Shown piece after piece: positions 16,779 through 25,824 of a stretch of 64,000 nucleotides of DNA. The translations under genes and the position numbers were made by a program. Origin of the DNA: Natrialba swarupiae (lineage in GTDB: Archaea > Halobacteriota > Halobacteria > Halobacteriales > Natrialbaceae). The stretch spans positions 1-64,000 of the forward strand of contig NZ_VTAW01000001.1 in assembly GCF_008245225.1 (NCBI RefSeq), in the 5' to 3' direction. The notes under the pieces are model-generated. The model was not told where the DNA came from. It did not search any database and worked only from the letters and a program-made list of their open reading frames with translations. Each line of letters opens with the position of its first letter. Positions within the stretch are counted from its first letter, which is position 1.

Positions 16779-16864
16779 CATATAAACTCGTCGATTGAAC
16801 TGTCCGATCCGTAGACCGGTCGTGGTGGGGGTCATCCACGACACGGGAAACACTGGGTTTATAC
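16779..16864. promoter_or_regulatory. Divergent promoter pair
   Basis: GTTTATATG on the minus strand (16779-16787) serves the small DUF7556-like gene, and TTTATAC on the plus strand (16858-16864) serves the CBS-glyS pair. Both lie about 27-28 bases from their start codons. Confidence 0.6.
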
Positions 16865-16888
16865 TCATTTTCGCCGTACCGTGGGGAT

Positions 16889-17740
16889 ATGAACGTAGCC
16901 GACGCGATGACGCCTCGCGAGGACGTGGTGACCGCCGAATTACCGGGCACTCGATCCGACGTCCTCGAGTACCTCCAAGAGCGATCGTTCTCCTCGGTTC
17001 CGGTCGTCAAACCGACCGACGACGGTCTGGAGTACCGCGGACTGGTCTCGCGAGACGTCCTGATCGAACAGCCCGACGAGGACCAACTCGTCATGCTGAT
17101 GGACGACGTGCCGACGACGACTGCGGAGACCACGCTCCCAGACGTCGCGCGAACGATGGTCGAGGAGGACGCGCGCCGCGTCCCCGTCGTCGACGGCGAG
17201 TTCGAGGGGATCGTTACCGTGACCGACGTCGTCCACGCCATCGCGGCGGGCGACCAGGAGACCGACGAGACGGTCGAACGGTACGCGAGCACGGACGTCA
17301 ACACGACCTACGAGGGTGCGCCGTTGCCGGTCGCCGAACGCGAACTCTCCTACGCCAACGTCCCCTACACGGTCGCACTCGACGACGACGGCCGGATGAG
17401 TGGCGTCCTCACGGAGGTCGACATCATCGACGTCGCCCGCATCGTCGAGGGCGAAGAGGAGACCGGCAACAACTTCCCCGACCAGGACTCCCAGTGGTCC
17501 TGGGAAGGCGTCAAAGGCGTCGGCAGCCGCTATCTCCCCACACGGGACATCGAGCTTCCCAACGGGCCGGTCGGCGAGTTCATGACCGAGGAGGTCGTGA
17601 CAGTCTCGGCGGAGACCCCGGTCCAGGAAGCCGCCCAGCGGATGATCAGCAAGGACATCGAGCAGATCCCGATGGTGACCGGCGAACAGCTCGTCGGCAT
17701 CGTCCGGGACGTCGACATTCTCGAGGCACTCTATGAGTGA
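16889..17740 (+). CDS. Four-CBS-domain protein
   Basis: The product has 283 residues arranged as four CBS motifs (two Bateman modules). The repeats are at about 3-62, 66-125, 140-200 and 225-283, seen in AMTPREDVVTAELPGT, EDARRVPVVDGEFEGIVTVTD and EFMTEEVVTVSAETPVQEAAQRM. Such modules bind adenine nucleotides or related ligands and regulate partners. The gene overlaps glyS by 8 bases, so translation is probably coupled. That suggests, without proving, a link between nucleotide sensing and glycyl-tRNA synthesis. Confidence 0.88.
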   Translation: MNVADAMTPREDVVTAELPGTRSDVLEYLQERSFSSVPVVKPTDDGLEYRGLVSRDVLIEQPDEDQLVMLMDDVPTTTAETTLPDVARTMVEEDARRVPVVDGEFEGIVTVTDVVHAIAAGDQETDETVERYASTDVNTTYEGAPLPVAERELSYANVPYTVALDDDGRMSGVLTEVDIIDVARIVEGEEETGNNFPDQDSQWSWEGVKGVGSRYLPTRDIELPNGPVGEFMTEEVVTVSAETPVQEAAQRMISKDIEQIPMVTGEQLVGIVRDVDILEALYE

Positions 17741-19511
17741 GCAAGCACAGACGGACGCAGACGAGACAGCAGCAACGAGCGAGAAGCTGGTCGAACTCGC
17801 CAAGCGCCGCGGCTACTTCTTCCAGTCCTCGGGAGCCTACGGCGGCGTCGGCGGCTTCTACACCTTCGGTCCGCAGGGTGCATCCCTGAAGGGCAACGTC
17901 GAGGACGCCTGGCGCGACCGCTTCGCCGTCGCCGAGGGTAACATGGAGATCGACGCGCCGACGATCATGCCCGAGCCCGTCTTCGAGGCGTCGGGCCACC
18001 TCGACGGTTTCGACGACATGCTGATCGAGTGTCCAGAGTGTGGCGCGAGCAGTCGAGCCGACCACCTCGTCGAGGACAATACGGAGTACGAGGACGCAGA
18101 GAGTCTCCCCATTCCGGAGGTCGAGGAGGTCATCGCCGAGTACGAACTCGTCTGTCCGGAGTGTGGTGCCGGCCTCGCGGACGTCGCCGTCGAGGCATTC
18201 AACCTCATGTTCGCGACGAACATCGGCCCCGGCGACTCCGACCCAGGCTACCTGCGTCCCGAGACCGCACAGGGCATCTTCGTCGAGTTCCCCCGGCTGA
18301 AGGAGTACGCCCGCAACCAGCTCCCCTTCGGCGTCACCCAGATCGGCCGCGCCTACCGCAACGAGATCAGCCCGCGGCGCTCGATCATCCGGACCCGCGA
18401 ATTTACGCAGGCCGAACTCGAGTACTTCGTCGACCCCGAAGAAGACGAGCCAGACCTCGAGAGCGTCGCAGACGTCGAGGTGACGCTTTACCCGGCCAGC
18501 GAGCAAAACAGCGAGGACGGCTCCGAGATCGAGACGACCATCGGCGACGCCGTCTCCGAGGGCATCATCGGCGACGAGTGGGTCGCCTACTTCCTCGGCG
18601 TCGCGAAGCCATGGTACGACTCCGTGGGCGTCGACATGGACCGGTTCCGGTTCCGCCAGCACCTCTCGGGCGAGCGCGCCCACTACGCGGCAGATTGCTG
18701 GGACGCCGAGAGCGAAATAGACGGGAACTGGATCGAGATGGCCGGTTTCGCCTACCGGGGCGACTACGACCTCTCGAAACACGAGGAGTACTCCGACGAC
18801 CGCTTCACCATCTTCAAGCAGTACGACGAGCCCAAGACCGTCGAGCGCGCGACGGTCGATCCCGACATGAGTTATCTGGGACCGGAGTTCGGCGGCGACG
18901 CCCAGGCCGTCGTCTCGGAACTCGAGACCCTCGCAGCTCGAGACCGCGCTGCGTTCGAGGGAGACACCATCGAGATCGGCCTCGAGGGCGAGAGCCACGA
19001 GATTCCCGTCGCAAAGACCGGCTTCGCCGTCGAGGAACAGACCGAGGCTGGCGAGCACATCACGCCCCACGTCGTCGAACCCTCCTTCGGCGTCGACCGG
19101 CTGGTCTACACCGTCCTCCACCACGGCTACCGCGAGGACGAGGTCTCGGGCGAAGAGCGCACCTATCTGGAACTCGAGCCCGAGGTCGCGCCAACCTTCG
19201 TCGGCGTCTTCCCGCTCCAGAGCGACGACGAACTCGTCGCATACGCCGATGAGATCGTCGCCGACCTGCGCGATGCGGGTCTCTCCGTGACCTACGACGA
19301 CTCGGGCAACATCGGTCGGCGCTACCGCCGTCAGGACGAGGTCGGCACGCCGTTTTGCGTGACGGTCGACTACGAGACGGTAGAAGAGACGGAGACGACC
19401 GTCACTGTCCGCGAGCGGGATACGACCGACCAAAAGCGCCTCTCCGTCGACGACCTCGCGGAGACGTTGTCGGCGATTCGAGCCGGCGAGATGGCCTTCG
19501 AGGAGCTGTAG
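17733..19511 (+). CDS. glyS: Glycine--tRNA ligase
   Basis: The product has 592 residues, a class II synthetase of the alpha2 type that charges tRNA-Gly. Near the N-terminus are RRGYFFQSSGAYGGVGGFYTFGP and the motif-1 region. Zinc-type Cys pairs (CPECGASSR near 97, CPECGAG near 140) belong to an insertion common in archaeal forms. Motif 2 is RPETAQGIF...GRAYRNEISPR, and motif 3 is VEPSFGVDRL. The C-terminal anticodon-binding domain starts near 485 (APTFVGVFPLQ). The start overlaps the CBS gene. Confidence 0.96.
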   Translation: MSEQAQTDADETAATSEKLVELAKRRGYFFQSSGAYGGVGGFYTFGPQGASLKGNVEDAWRDRFAVAEGNMEIDAPTIMPEPVFEASGHLDGFDDMLIECPECGASSRADHLVEDNTEYEDAESLPIPEVEEVIAEYELVCPECGAGLADVAVEAFNLMFATNIGPGDSDPGYLRPETAQGIFVEFPRLKEYARNQLPFGVTQIGRAYRNEISPRRSIIRTREFTQAELEYFVDPEEDEPDLESVADVEVTLYPASEQNSEDGSEIETTIGDAVSEGIIGDEWVAYFLGVAKPWYDSVGVDMDRFRFRQHLSGERAHYAADCWDAESEIDGNWIEMAGFAYRGDYDLSKHEEYSDDRFTIFKQYDEPKTVERATVDPDMSYLGPEFGGDAQAVVSELETLAARDRAAFEGDTIEIGLEGESHEIPVAKTGFAVEEQTEAGEHITPHVVEPSFGVDRLVYTVLHHGYREDEVSGEERTYLELEPEVAPTFVGVFPLQSDDELVAYADEIVADLRDAGLSVTYDDSGNIGRRYRRQDEVGTPFCVTVDYETVEETETTVTVRERDTTDQKRLSVDDLAETLSAIRAGEMAFEEL

Positions 19512-19607
19512 TCGGCTCGAGTGGGGCTGTCATCGGCTCGTGAACCGGCGGACAGGTTCGATTCTCGTTCCGTATCAGTTCGGACGGGCAGTTTCGATTC
19601 CCGCTGC

Positions 19608-22241
19608 TCAGCGTGCCCGCTGTAACTCGACGACGAACACGGCACCCTCGGGCTCGTTGTCTTCGACCCAGACCTCCCCACCGTATCTGTCGACGAGGGT
19701 CTCGACGAGGTACAGTCCGATCCCGGTGCCCGCACTCTCGAGTCCTTTCTCGCCTTTCCCGAAGATCGTCTCTTTCTGTTCGTCCGGAACCCCCGGACCG
19801 TCGTCGGCGACGTAAACCGCGACCCGATCGTCGCGCGTCTCGGAACGGACGGTTATCTCCGGGGTTTCCGTATCGTTGTGCTGAACGGCGTTTTTCAGGA
19901 TGTTTCGAAACACCGCAGATAGCATGTCGTCGGCGACGACGTCCGTTCGGGGAAGCGTTCCCTCGACGGTCACGTTCGCTTCCGAATGTGTCGATCTAAC
20001 CTCTGTGATCTCCTCCTCGAGCGTTCGCTGGAGGGAGATCCGTTCGTCCTCGATGTCGGTTTGTAACATCACCTCGGCCAGGTCGCGCGCGGTCATCGTG
20101 AGTTCGATCGCGTTTTCGGCGCTCTGTCTGACCGTGTCGAGTTCGTCTTGCATCTCCTCGGTGACGTTCCCCTCGAGCATCTCGGCGTACGCGTCGACGA
20201 GCTGGAGATCGTTCCGGATGTCGTGGCGGACGACCTCGTTGAGAATCTTGAGGTTGTCCCGCTGCTCTTCGAGTTGTGTCTCGTAATCGACCCGTTCCGT
20301 GATGTCGTGGATGATCGAGAAGAGGAAATCGTCGTCGTCTATCGTAATGGGAGAGGAGTGGACCTCGACCGTTCGGACCTCGCCGTTTGCCAGTTCGTGG
20401 TCGAAGACGAAGTAGTTGCGATCCTCCCGTTCGGCACGCGTGCGTTCCCGGGCCACTTCCTCGGGCGAGAGACGGTTAATCGAGTCGATATTCCTCGAGG
20501 TGAGCGCTTCGACCGAGTAGCCGTAGAACTCGGCAGCGGCTTCGTTTGCATTCCAGATCGAACCCGACTCCGGATCGATCAACAGCATTGGCGCGCTATG
20601 TCGCTCGAACATCCGCCGAAACCGCGTCTCGCGTCGTCGCAGCGCTGCTTCCATCTCCGTGCGCTTGGTGATGTCCTGGATAACGCCGTCGAAGTACGTC
20701 TCTCCGTCGACGGTCGTAGCGATCGCCGTCACAGACCCCCAGAACCGCTCGCCGGAAAGTGTCTCGAGTTCCAGTTCGGATTCAGTAATGCGGCCCTCCG
20801 TCTCGAGACGGCCGGCGAACGCTTGCCGTTCCGTCGAGTCAGCGTAGAGTTCTCGCACGTCGTGGTCGAGCAACTGCTCGGCCGAGTCTGCCTCGAACAG
20901 CTCGACCATCGCCGGGTTGACCTCGAGGAACTCACCCGCTTTTCCCGGCGTGTTCCGGTAGATTCCCACGGGGACGTTGTCGACGAGTTCCTTGTACCGT
21001 TCTAGCTCCCGTTCGTACTCGACGGTCTCGGTTACGTCCCGACAGATTGCGATGAACAGCGGCTCGGCTTCCGCGTCGGGCGTGACTTTGCTCACCCAGA
21101 CGTCGACGGGGTAAGTCGACCCGTCTCGTCGCCGATGAACCCCGCTTACCTCGATGTTGTGTATCAAGCCGGGTTTCATCGACTTCCATCGGTCCTGCAG
21201 TTTCGCGACGTCAGCGCCGACTTCGAAGTCGGGAACGGTCATCGAGCGCAGTTCGTCTCGGTCGTATCCGAGCATGTCGGCGAGCGTCTCGTTGACGTCG
21301 TAGACGGTCCCGTCGGCGTCGTGGACGACGATTCCGTCCGGCGCTTTTTCGAACAGTACTCGGAGTCGTTCTCTGTTTCGATCTAACTCTTGCTCCCGTT
21401 CTTTGCGATCAGTGATGTCGATACCGACACCGATCATTCGATCGGGCTCCCCGCTGGCGTCGGTGATCAGCTCTGCCCGCGTGATATTCCAGATATACTC
21501 GCCCGATTCGTGGCGGATTCTGAACTCGTGTTCGAACCCTTCCGCCTGGTCGAGGGCAGTTTCGACGACGCGTTCGAGTTCGTCTCGGTCCTCGGGATGG
21601 ACCCGATCGAGAAACGCCTGGTAGCTCCCCTCGAACGCACTGGGTTCGATCCCGAGTAACTCCGCCATGGAATCGTTCCAGATTACGGTTCCCGACTGGA
21701 CGTCCCACTCCCAGGCGCCGGCGTCGGCGGCGTCGAGTGCGAGCGATAACCGCCGTTCGATACGCTGGCGTGCGCGTTTGTGGATGTTGCGATCGGTGAC
21801 GTCTCGAGCGACGCCAACCAGTTGCGTCACCGATCCGTCTTCGACGACCGGCGTGAGTTTCGTGTGCCACTCGACGACCCCGGTCGGATACTCGAGGAGT
21901 TCCTCGTACTCGATCGTCTCCCGTCTTTCGACGCAGTCGCGATAGGTGGCGACGACGGTCGCAGCGTCTTCCTCACCGAGAATCTCGTGTGGCCGTCTCC
22001 CCTGAATCGCTTCGGTTGACAGTCCGGTGAGCGCTTCGTGGGCACGGTTGTTGCGGCGAAACGTGAAGGTGTATGCGGACCCGTCGTGACCGACGTCGAC
22101 GAGAAACACCGCGTCGTCGACGGTATCGAAGATGGTTTGGTACTCGGTTTCGATTGCCGACGATCCGTGACCAGACTCGCCCGACCGATCGGGTGGCCGG
22201 GAGGGACCCTCACGGTACTCGGATCCGTTTTCTCCAGTCAT
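19608..22241 (-). CDS. Multi-PAS sensor histidine kinase
   Basis: The product has 877 residues and no membrane segments, so it is a soluble sensor. Five PAS/PAC units run from about 30 to 650 (signs include GRRPHEILGEEDA, WEWDVQSGTVIWND, FEKAPDGIVVHDADG, VPVGIYRNTPGK and MFERHSAPMLLID). The H-box is EVVRHDIRNDLQ with the phospho-His near 671. The ATPase part has N-box NILKNAVQHND and G-boxes DDGPGVP and GTGIGLYLVETL. No receiver domain or cognate regulator is adjacent, as is common for haloarchaeal kinases. Signals are unknown; heme or flavin in the PAS domains is possible. Confidence 0.92.
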   Translation of the reverse strand: MTGENGSEYREGPSRPPDRSGESGHGSSAIETEYQTIFDTVDDAVFLVDVGHDGSAYTFTFRRNNRAHEALTGLSTEAIQGRRPHEILGEEDAATVVATYRDCVERRETIEYEELLEYPTGVVEWHTKLTPVVEDGSVTQLVGVARDVTDRNIHKRARQRIERRLSLALDAADAGAWEWDVQSGTVIWNDSMAELLGIEPSAFEGSYQAFLDRVHPEDRDELERVVETALDQAEGFEHEFRIRHESGEYIWNITRAELITDASGEPDRMIGVGIDITDRKEREQELDRNRERLRVLFEKAPDGIVVHDADGTVYDVNETLADMLGYDRDELRSMTVPDFEVGADVAKLQDRWKSMKPGLIHNIEVSGVHRRRDGSTYPVDVWVSKVTPDAEAEPLFIAICRDVTETVEYERELERYKELVDNVPVGIYRNTPGKAGEFLEVNPAMVELFEADSAEQLLDHDVRELYADSTERQAFAGRLETEGRITESELELETLSGERFWGSVTAIATTVDGETYFDGVIQDITKRTEMEAALRRRETRFRRMFERHSAPMLLIDPESGSIWNANEAAAEFYGYSVEALTSRNIDSINRLSPEEVARERTRAEREDRNYFVFDHELANGEVRTVEVHSSPITIDDDDFLFSIIHDITERVDYETQLEEQRDNLKILNEVVRHDIRNDLQLVDAYAEMLEGNVTEEMQDELDTVRQSAENAIELTMTARDLAEVMLQTDIEDERISLQRTLEEEITEVRSTHSEANVTVEGTLPRTDVVADDMLSAVFRNILKNAVQHNDTETPEITVRSETRDDRVAVYVADDGPGVPDEQKETIFGKGEKGLESAGTGIGLYLVETLVDRYGGEVWVEDNEPEGAVFVVELQRAR

Positions 22242-22417
22242 ATCGAACTATTGTTCTGAAAGCGGTAAAATCCGTTGGGTCGAGCAGTCGTGGTCGCTGG
22301 GAGGTTGCTGCCCCGGGAGACCGCAGCCGTCGCCGGGCCCCACTCGAAAACGACCCAGCGGGCGGAGATAACCGACGGACTGAAGGTCACGTCCTTCGAC
22401 GGAAGACACGGACAGCG

Positions 22418-23005
22418 ATGGCTGACGAACTCAAGCGGCGACTCGTCCACGCGAGCGGCTCCGGGCTCGTCGCACTCTATCTGCTCGCGAACTATCTCGA
22501 GGTCGGCCTCACCTGGCAGTACTTCCGCGTCCTGATGGTCGTCCTCGCGGTCGGTGCCATCGGTCTCGAGTTCCTCCGGCTTCGCGTCGGCCTCGAGTGG
22601 TGGCTCTACGACAAACTCACGCGGGAGTACGAGCAGGATCAGTTCGCCGGCTACGGCTACTACATGCTGAGCATGACGATCGTCGTGGTGGTCTTTCAAC
22701 CGGCGATCGCGCTGCCGGCGATGTTGATGTTGGCGCTGGGCGATCCGATCAGCGGCGCGGTCTCCGACGACTCGCTCAGACGAGTCAAGAGCCCAAAAGT
22801 GCTCGCCACGATGTTCGTCGTCTCGGGAGCGATCGCCGCGCCGTTTCTCGCGAACCCGGCCGCTATCGTGGCCGCAGCGCTGGGTGCGACCGTCGCCGAC
22901 GGAATCACGGTACGGATCGGCGACTTCATCGTCGACGACAACCTGACGATCCCCATCTACGCCGCCGTACTCGCCTGGCTCGCTCTCGAGTTCGTCCCCG
23001 TCTAA
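22418..23005 (+). CDS. Dolichol kinase-like membrane protein
   Basis: The product has 195 residues from ATG 22418 (MADELKRRLVHASGSGLVALY). The open frame extends much further upstream, but that part lacks coding character. It has five or six membrane helices. The signature LALGDPISGAVSDDSLRRVK, and LGATVADGITV later, matches the CTP-dependent polyprenol kinase / phosphatidate cytidylyltransferase family. In archaea such enzymes phosphorylate dolichol or other prenols for N-glycosylation carriers. The histidine kinase diverges from it. Confidence 0.75.
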   Translation: MADELKRRLVHASGSGLVALYLLANYLEVGLTWQYFRVLMVVLAVGAIGLEFLRLRVGLEWWLYDKLTREYEQDQFAGYGYYMLSMTIVVVVFQPAIALPAMLMLALGDPISGAVSDDSLRRVKSPKVLATMFVVSGAIAAPFLANPAAIVAAALGATVADGITVRIGDFIVDDNLTIPIYAAVLAWLALEFVPV

Positions 23006-23141
23006 CCGTGTTTCGACGAACGGATAGTCGGTCGGCGAGCGGCGTCAAAGACTACTGCAACGAAAGAGTACCTCCGATATCGGCAAGGCCGTACCGTTGT
23101 GCAGCCCTCATAGCGGTCGCCACCCAAGCGCCACTACCACC

Positions 23142-24353
23142 GTGTCCAGACTAGTGGGCCTCGAGCGAGCGTCGACGGTGAGGGAGATCCTGTCGGAGGG
23201 GCGCGGGAAGATCCTGTTCGCCGTTGCAGCCGGCTGGTTCCTCTCGATCGGCGTTCGACTCGCCTACCCCGTGTTGTTGCCGTTTCTCCAATCGGATCTC
23301 GGGCTGGGACTGACGGGGGCCGGCGTCCTGTTGTCGGTGCTCTGGCTCGCGTACGCGCTCGGACAGCTTCCCGGTGGCGTCCTCTCGGACCGAATCGGTG
23401 AGGGGAACGTCCTCGTCGCGAGCACGCTCGTCTCGGCGGTTGCGCTCGGGGCCGTCGCGGCCGTCGACTCCGCCCCCCTCGTCTTCGTCGCGACAGCCGC
23501 ATTCGGGTTCGGGACCGCGCTGTACGGCGTCGCCAGGTTCACCATCCTCTCGGACGTCTTCCCCGAACACGAGGGAGCCGCGATCGGTATCACGCTGGCG
23601 GCGGGTGAGGTCGGCAACGCCGTCCTCCCGCTTGCAGCCGGCGCAATCGCGACGACGCTCGCCTGGCAGTACGGCTTCTGGCTGTCCGTCCCCGCGTTCG
23701 GCCTCACGGCACTTCTGCTGTGGTACGCCGTCCCCGGACGAACGTCGGGCGAGACGAGCGCCGTCGACGCCATCTCGAGAGACACCCTCCAGTACGTCGC
23801 CTCACAGCTACGGCGACGACCGATCGTCGTCGTGACGGCGGTCCAGATCCTCACCTACTCCGTCTGGCAGGCGTTTACGGGCTTCTACCCGACCTACCTG
23901 ATCGAGGTCAAAGAACTCTCAGCGCCGGTCGCGACGGGGCTGTTCAGCGCCTTTTTCGCGCTCGGAATCGTCGTTCAGCCCCTCACTGGCGGCGTGTACG
24001 ACCGAATCGGTGCGCGGCGTTCGCTCCCGGTCGTCCTCGGGATCGTGGCGGTCGCACTCGCCGCTCTTCCGTTTCTCGAGGGGTTCTGGCCCCTCGTGGC
24101 GGGGACGGTACTGCTCTCGAGCATCCTCGGCTACGGGACGATCACGCTGCCGTACATGACCGCCGCCTTCCCACAGGACATGAAGGGGACCGGGCTCGGC
24201 TTTCTCCGGACGTTCTACATGACGATCGGGGCCGCGAGCCCGGTGTTATTCGGCGCGTTCGCCGAACGGGGCTTCTTCGACGAGGGGTATCTGGTGCTCG
24301 CCGGCCTCGTGGTCGTCGCGATCGTGCTCACGTGGTGGCTTCCGGAGTTGTAA
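23142..24353 (+). CDS. Major facilitator superfamily transporter
   Basis: The product has 403 residues from the GTG at 23142, with about 12 membrane helices in two halves. The loop after helix 2 is GGVLSDRIGEGNVL, close to the MFS motif A, and a second copy is GGVYDRIGARRS after helix 8. The DxxG region and the lack of an extended loop are typical of small-molecule exporters. The substrate cannot be told. It has no obvious operon partners. Confidence 0.85.
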   Translation: MSRLVGLERASTVREILSEGRGKILFAVAAGWFLSIGVRLAYPVLLPFLQSDLGLGLTGAGVLLSVLWLAYALGQLPGGVLSDRIGEGNVLVASTLVSAVALGAVAAVDSAPLVFVATAAFGFGTALYGVARFTILSDVFPEHEGAAIGITLAAGEVGNAVLPLAAGAIATTLAWQYGFWLSVPAFGLTALLLWYAVPGRTSGETSAVDAISRDTLQYVASQLRRRPIVVVTAVQILTYSVWQAFTGFYPTYLIEVKELSAPVATGLFSAFFALGIVVQPLTGGVYDRIGARRSLPVVLGIVAVALAALPFLEGFWPLVAGTVLLSSILGYGTITLPYMTAAFPQDMKGTGLGFLRTFYMTIGAASPVLFGAFAERGFFDEGYLVLAGLVVVAIVLTWWLPEL

Positions 24354-24393
24354 TGGCCACGGCCGGTCGGCCGAATCTACCGCCGGTGTCGAG

Positions 24394-24894
24394 TCACGCG
24401 TTCAGCCGCCAGATTTCGAAGTTGAGCACAGCCGCGAACGTCACCCACGCGATGTACGGGACGAGCAACGCCGCCGCACGGCGGTCGACCCGGCGGAACG
24501 AGCCGATCGTCGCGGCGACCAACACCCAGAGCATCAGGATGACGGCCAGGCCCACCAGCGGCGCCTCGAGCGAGAAAAAGGCCGGCGTCCAGGCGACGTT
24601 GAAGACCATCTGGAGGGCGAACAACCCGATGGCGAGCCGCCGGCCGTCGGCGTCGGATCGCCAGACGAGCCAGAGCGCGAGACCCATGAGGACGAACAAC
24701 AGCGTCCACGCCACCGGAAAGGCGAGTTCCGGCGGGTAAAACGCCGGCTTCTCGAGGCTCCGGAACCAGGCCGAGTCGGGACTCGAGAGAATTCCGGGGA
24801 CGCCCCCGACGACGTTCACTAAGACGACGAAACCGATCGCTCGGAGTACCGATCCGGGGTCGGGGAGCCGTGATTCGCTCGTTCGAGTCGCCAT
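24394..24894 (-). CDS. TspO/MBR family protein
   Basis: The product has 166 residues and five membrane segments. Conserved TspO features are WFRSLEKPAFYPPELAFPVAWTLL in the first loop and NVAWTPAFFS later. TspO proteins bind porphyrins or cholesterol-like ligands and are linked to oxidative or light regulation of tetrapyrrole metabolism. It converges with the MFS gene, about 40 bases apart. Confidence 0.88.
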   Translation of the reverse strand: MATRTSESRLPDPGSVLRAIGFVVLVNVVGGVPGILSSPDSAWFRSLEKPAFYPPELAFPVAWTLLFVLMGLALWLVWRSDADGRRLAIGLFALQMVFNVAWTPAFFSLEAPLVGLAVILMLWVLVAATIGSFRRVDRRAAALLVPYIAWVTFAAVLNFEIWRLNA

Positions 24895-25006
24895 ACGTCG
24901 GGTACGCGTCGAACTGCCTTGGAGTTACGGCCTCCACTCGACGGATCCGTCTCGAACGTCAATTACGGTTTGCTGGACGTTACTGCAGTGGAGGCTTGCC
25001 AAAGCA

Positions 25007-25498
25007 CTAGCTGTCCCGGTCGCGCTCCTCGATATACCGCTCGACGAGCGCCCGGCAGTTTCCGGGAGCGGTTTCCGTGAACTCCTCGCCCGTTCGCGTC
25101 GCGATCCGAACCCCGCGCAGAGCCGCGGGGGCGGGTTCGTTCGGCCCTCCCGGCAGCGCCACCGTCGCGGGGAGGTCGGTGACCGTCGTCCACTGGTCCT
25201 CGGCTACCACCCCCTGCGTTAGGACGTCCGCTTCCCACGAGAGCACGGTCGCGTGGCTGAACGACCGATGCGTTCCCTCGATGTGGACTCGCTTGCAGTG
25301 GTCGAATCGAACCGCGATGGCGTCTCTGACTGTCATGGTCTCGCTCGAGTCGTCCGCCGTCTCGCTGGCTTCCGTTTCGGTTCGCCGTTCTGTGTCGCCG
25401 GTGTCACCGCCTGCGATTCCGGCCGCCGCGACGGCTGCCGTACCGGTGGCAATGAAAGCGAGAACCGCTCGCCGGGGGCGGGCGTCACAGTCGTCCAT
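25007..25498 (-). CDS. Hypothetical secreted or membrane-anchored protein
   Basis: The product has 163 residues from the ATG at 25498. The open frame runs further upstream through a palindromic repeat, but a TATA-like GGGTATTTAG at 25521-25530 fixes this start. The N-terminus has Arg residues and a hydrophobic stretch (RRAVLAFIATGTAAVAAAGIAGG), like an export signal, with no lipobox Cys. The mature part contains VRFDHCKRVHIEGTH and ATVLSWEADVLTQG, which I do not recognise. Function is unknown. Confidence 0.6.
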   Translation of the reverse strand: MDDCDARPRRAVLAFIATGTAAVAAAGIAGGDTGDTERRTETEASETADDSSETMTVRDAIAVRFDHCKRVHIEGTHRSFSHATVLSWEADVLTQGVVAEDQWTTVTDLPATVALPGGPNEPAPAALRGVRIATRTGEEFTETAPGNCRALVERYIEERDRDS

Positions 25499-25587
25499 GT
25501 CGACCGTCCAACACCCCTCCCTAAATACCCGTTGCCCGCCGCTCACGTCGTGAGACGGTCGGTTGTCTGTCGTTTCAGACGGGGTCC

Positions 25588-25740
25588 TATCATACCGTCT
25601 GCTGTAAATCGTTACCGGCGAAGCCACGAGCCGTCTGTGGTTTCGCCGGTAAACCGTACAGCAATCCGTATCAGTCGGTACCGCCCAACCCGCGACCCGT
25701 CTGGGTTGCACCGGTACAACGGTACAGCAATCCGTATCAC
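25588..25740. repeat. Two tandem palindromic repeat copies
   Basis: Copy 1 (25588-25674) has the left arm TATCATACCGTCTGCTGTA and right arm TACAGCAATCCGTATCAG, with an inner stem TTACCGGCGAA/TTCGCCGGTAA. Copy 2 (25675-25740) repeats the right arm exactly (GGTACAGCAATCCGTATCA) and has an inner stem CCAACCC/GGGTTG. Here the family lies between two divergent genes instead of at gene ends, and the right arms are nearly identical, which suggests recent duplication. Confidence 0.7.
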
Positions 25741-25824
25741 GCGTTCCGGCGTACACCTCCGACGTCCGAACCCAACGGGTCGATCGACCAAATCCATTTG
25801 TGCCCTGCCCACAGACCGTGCGGT

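Noticed and set aside
17646-19433. Very long open frame opposite glyS (and similar ones opposite the EtfD-like, sufS, hel308 and radA genes)
   Set aside because: GC-rich haloarchaeal genes leave long open frames on the other strand, because GAC/GTC and CTC/GAG codons mirror each other. These products are Val/Asp-rich with no domain, and the sense genes are clear.
22073-22417. N-terminal extension of the dolichol-kinase-like gene
   Set aside because: The first 115 codons overlap the start of the histidine kinase gene and are Arg-rich without hydrophobic helices; the family normally begins close to MADELKRRLVH.
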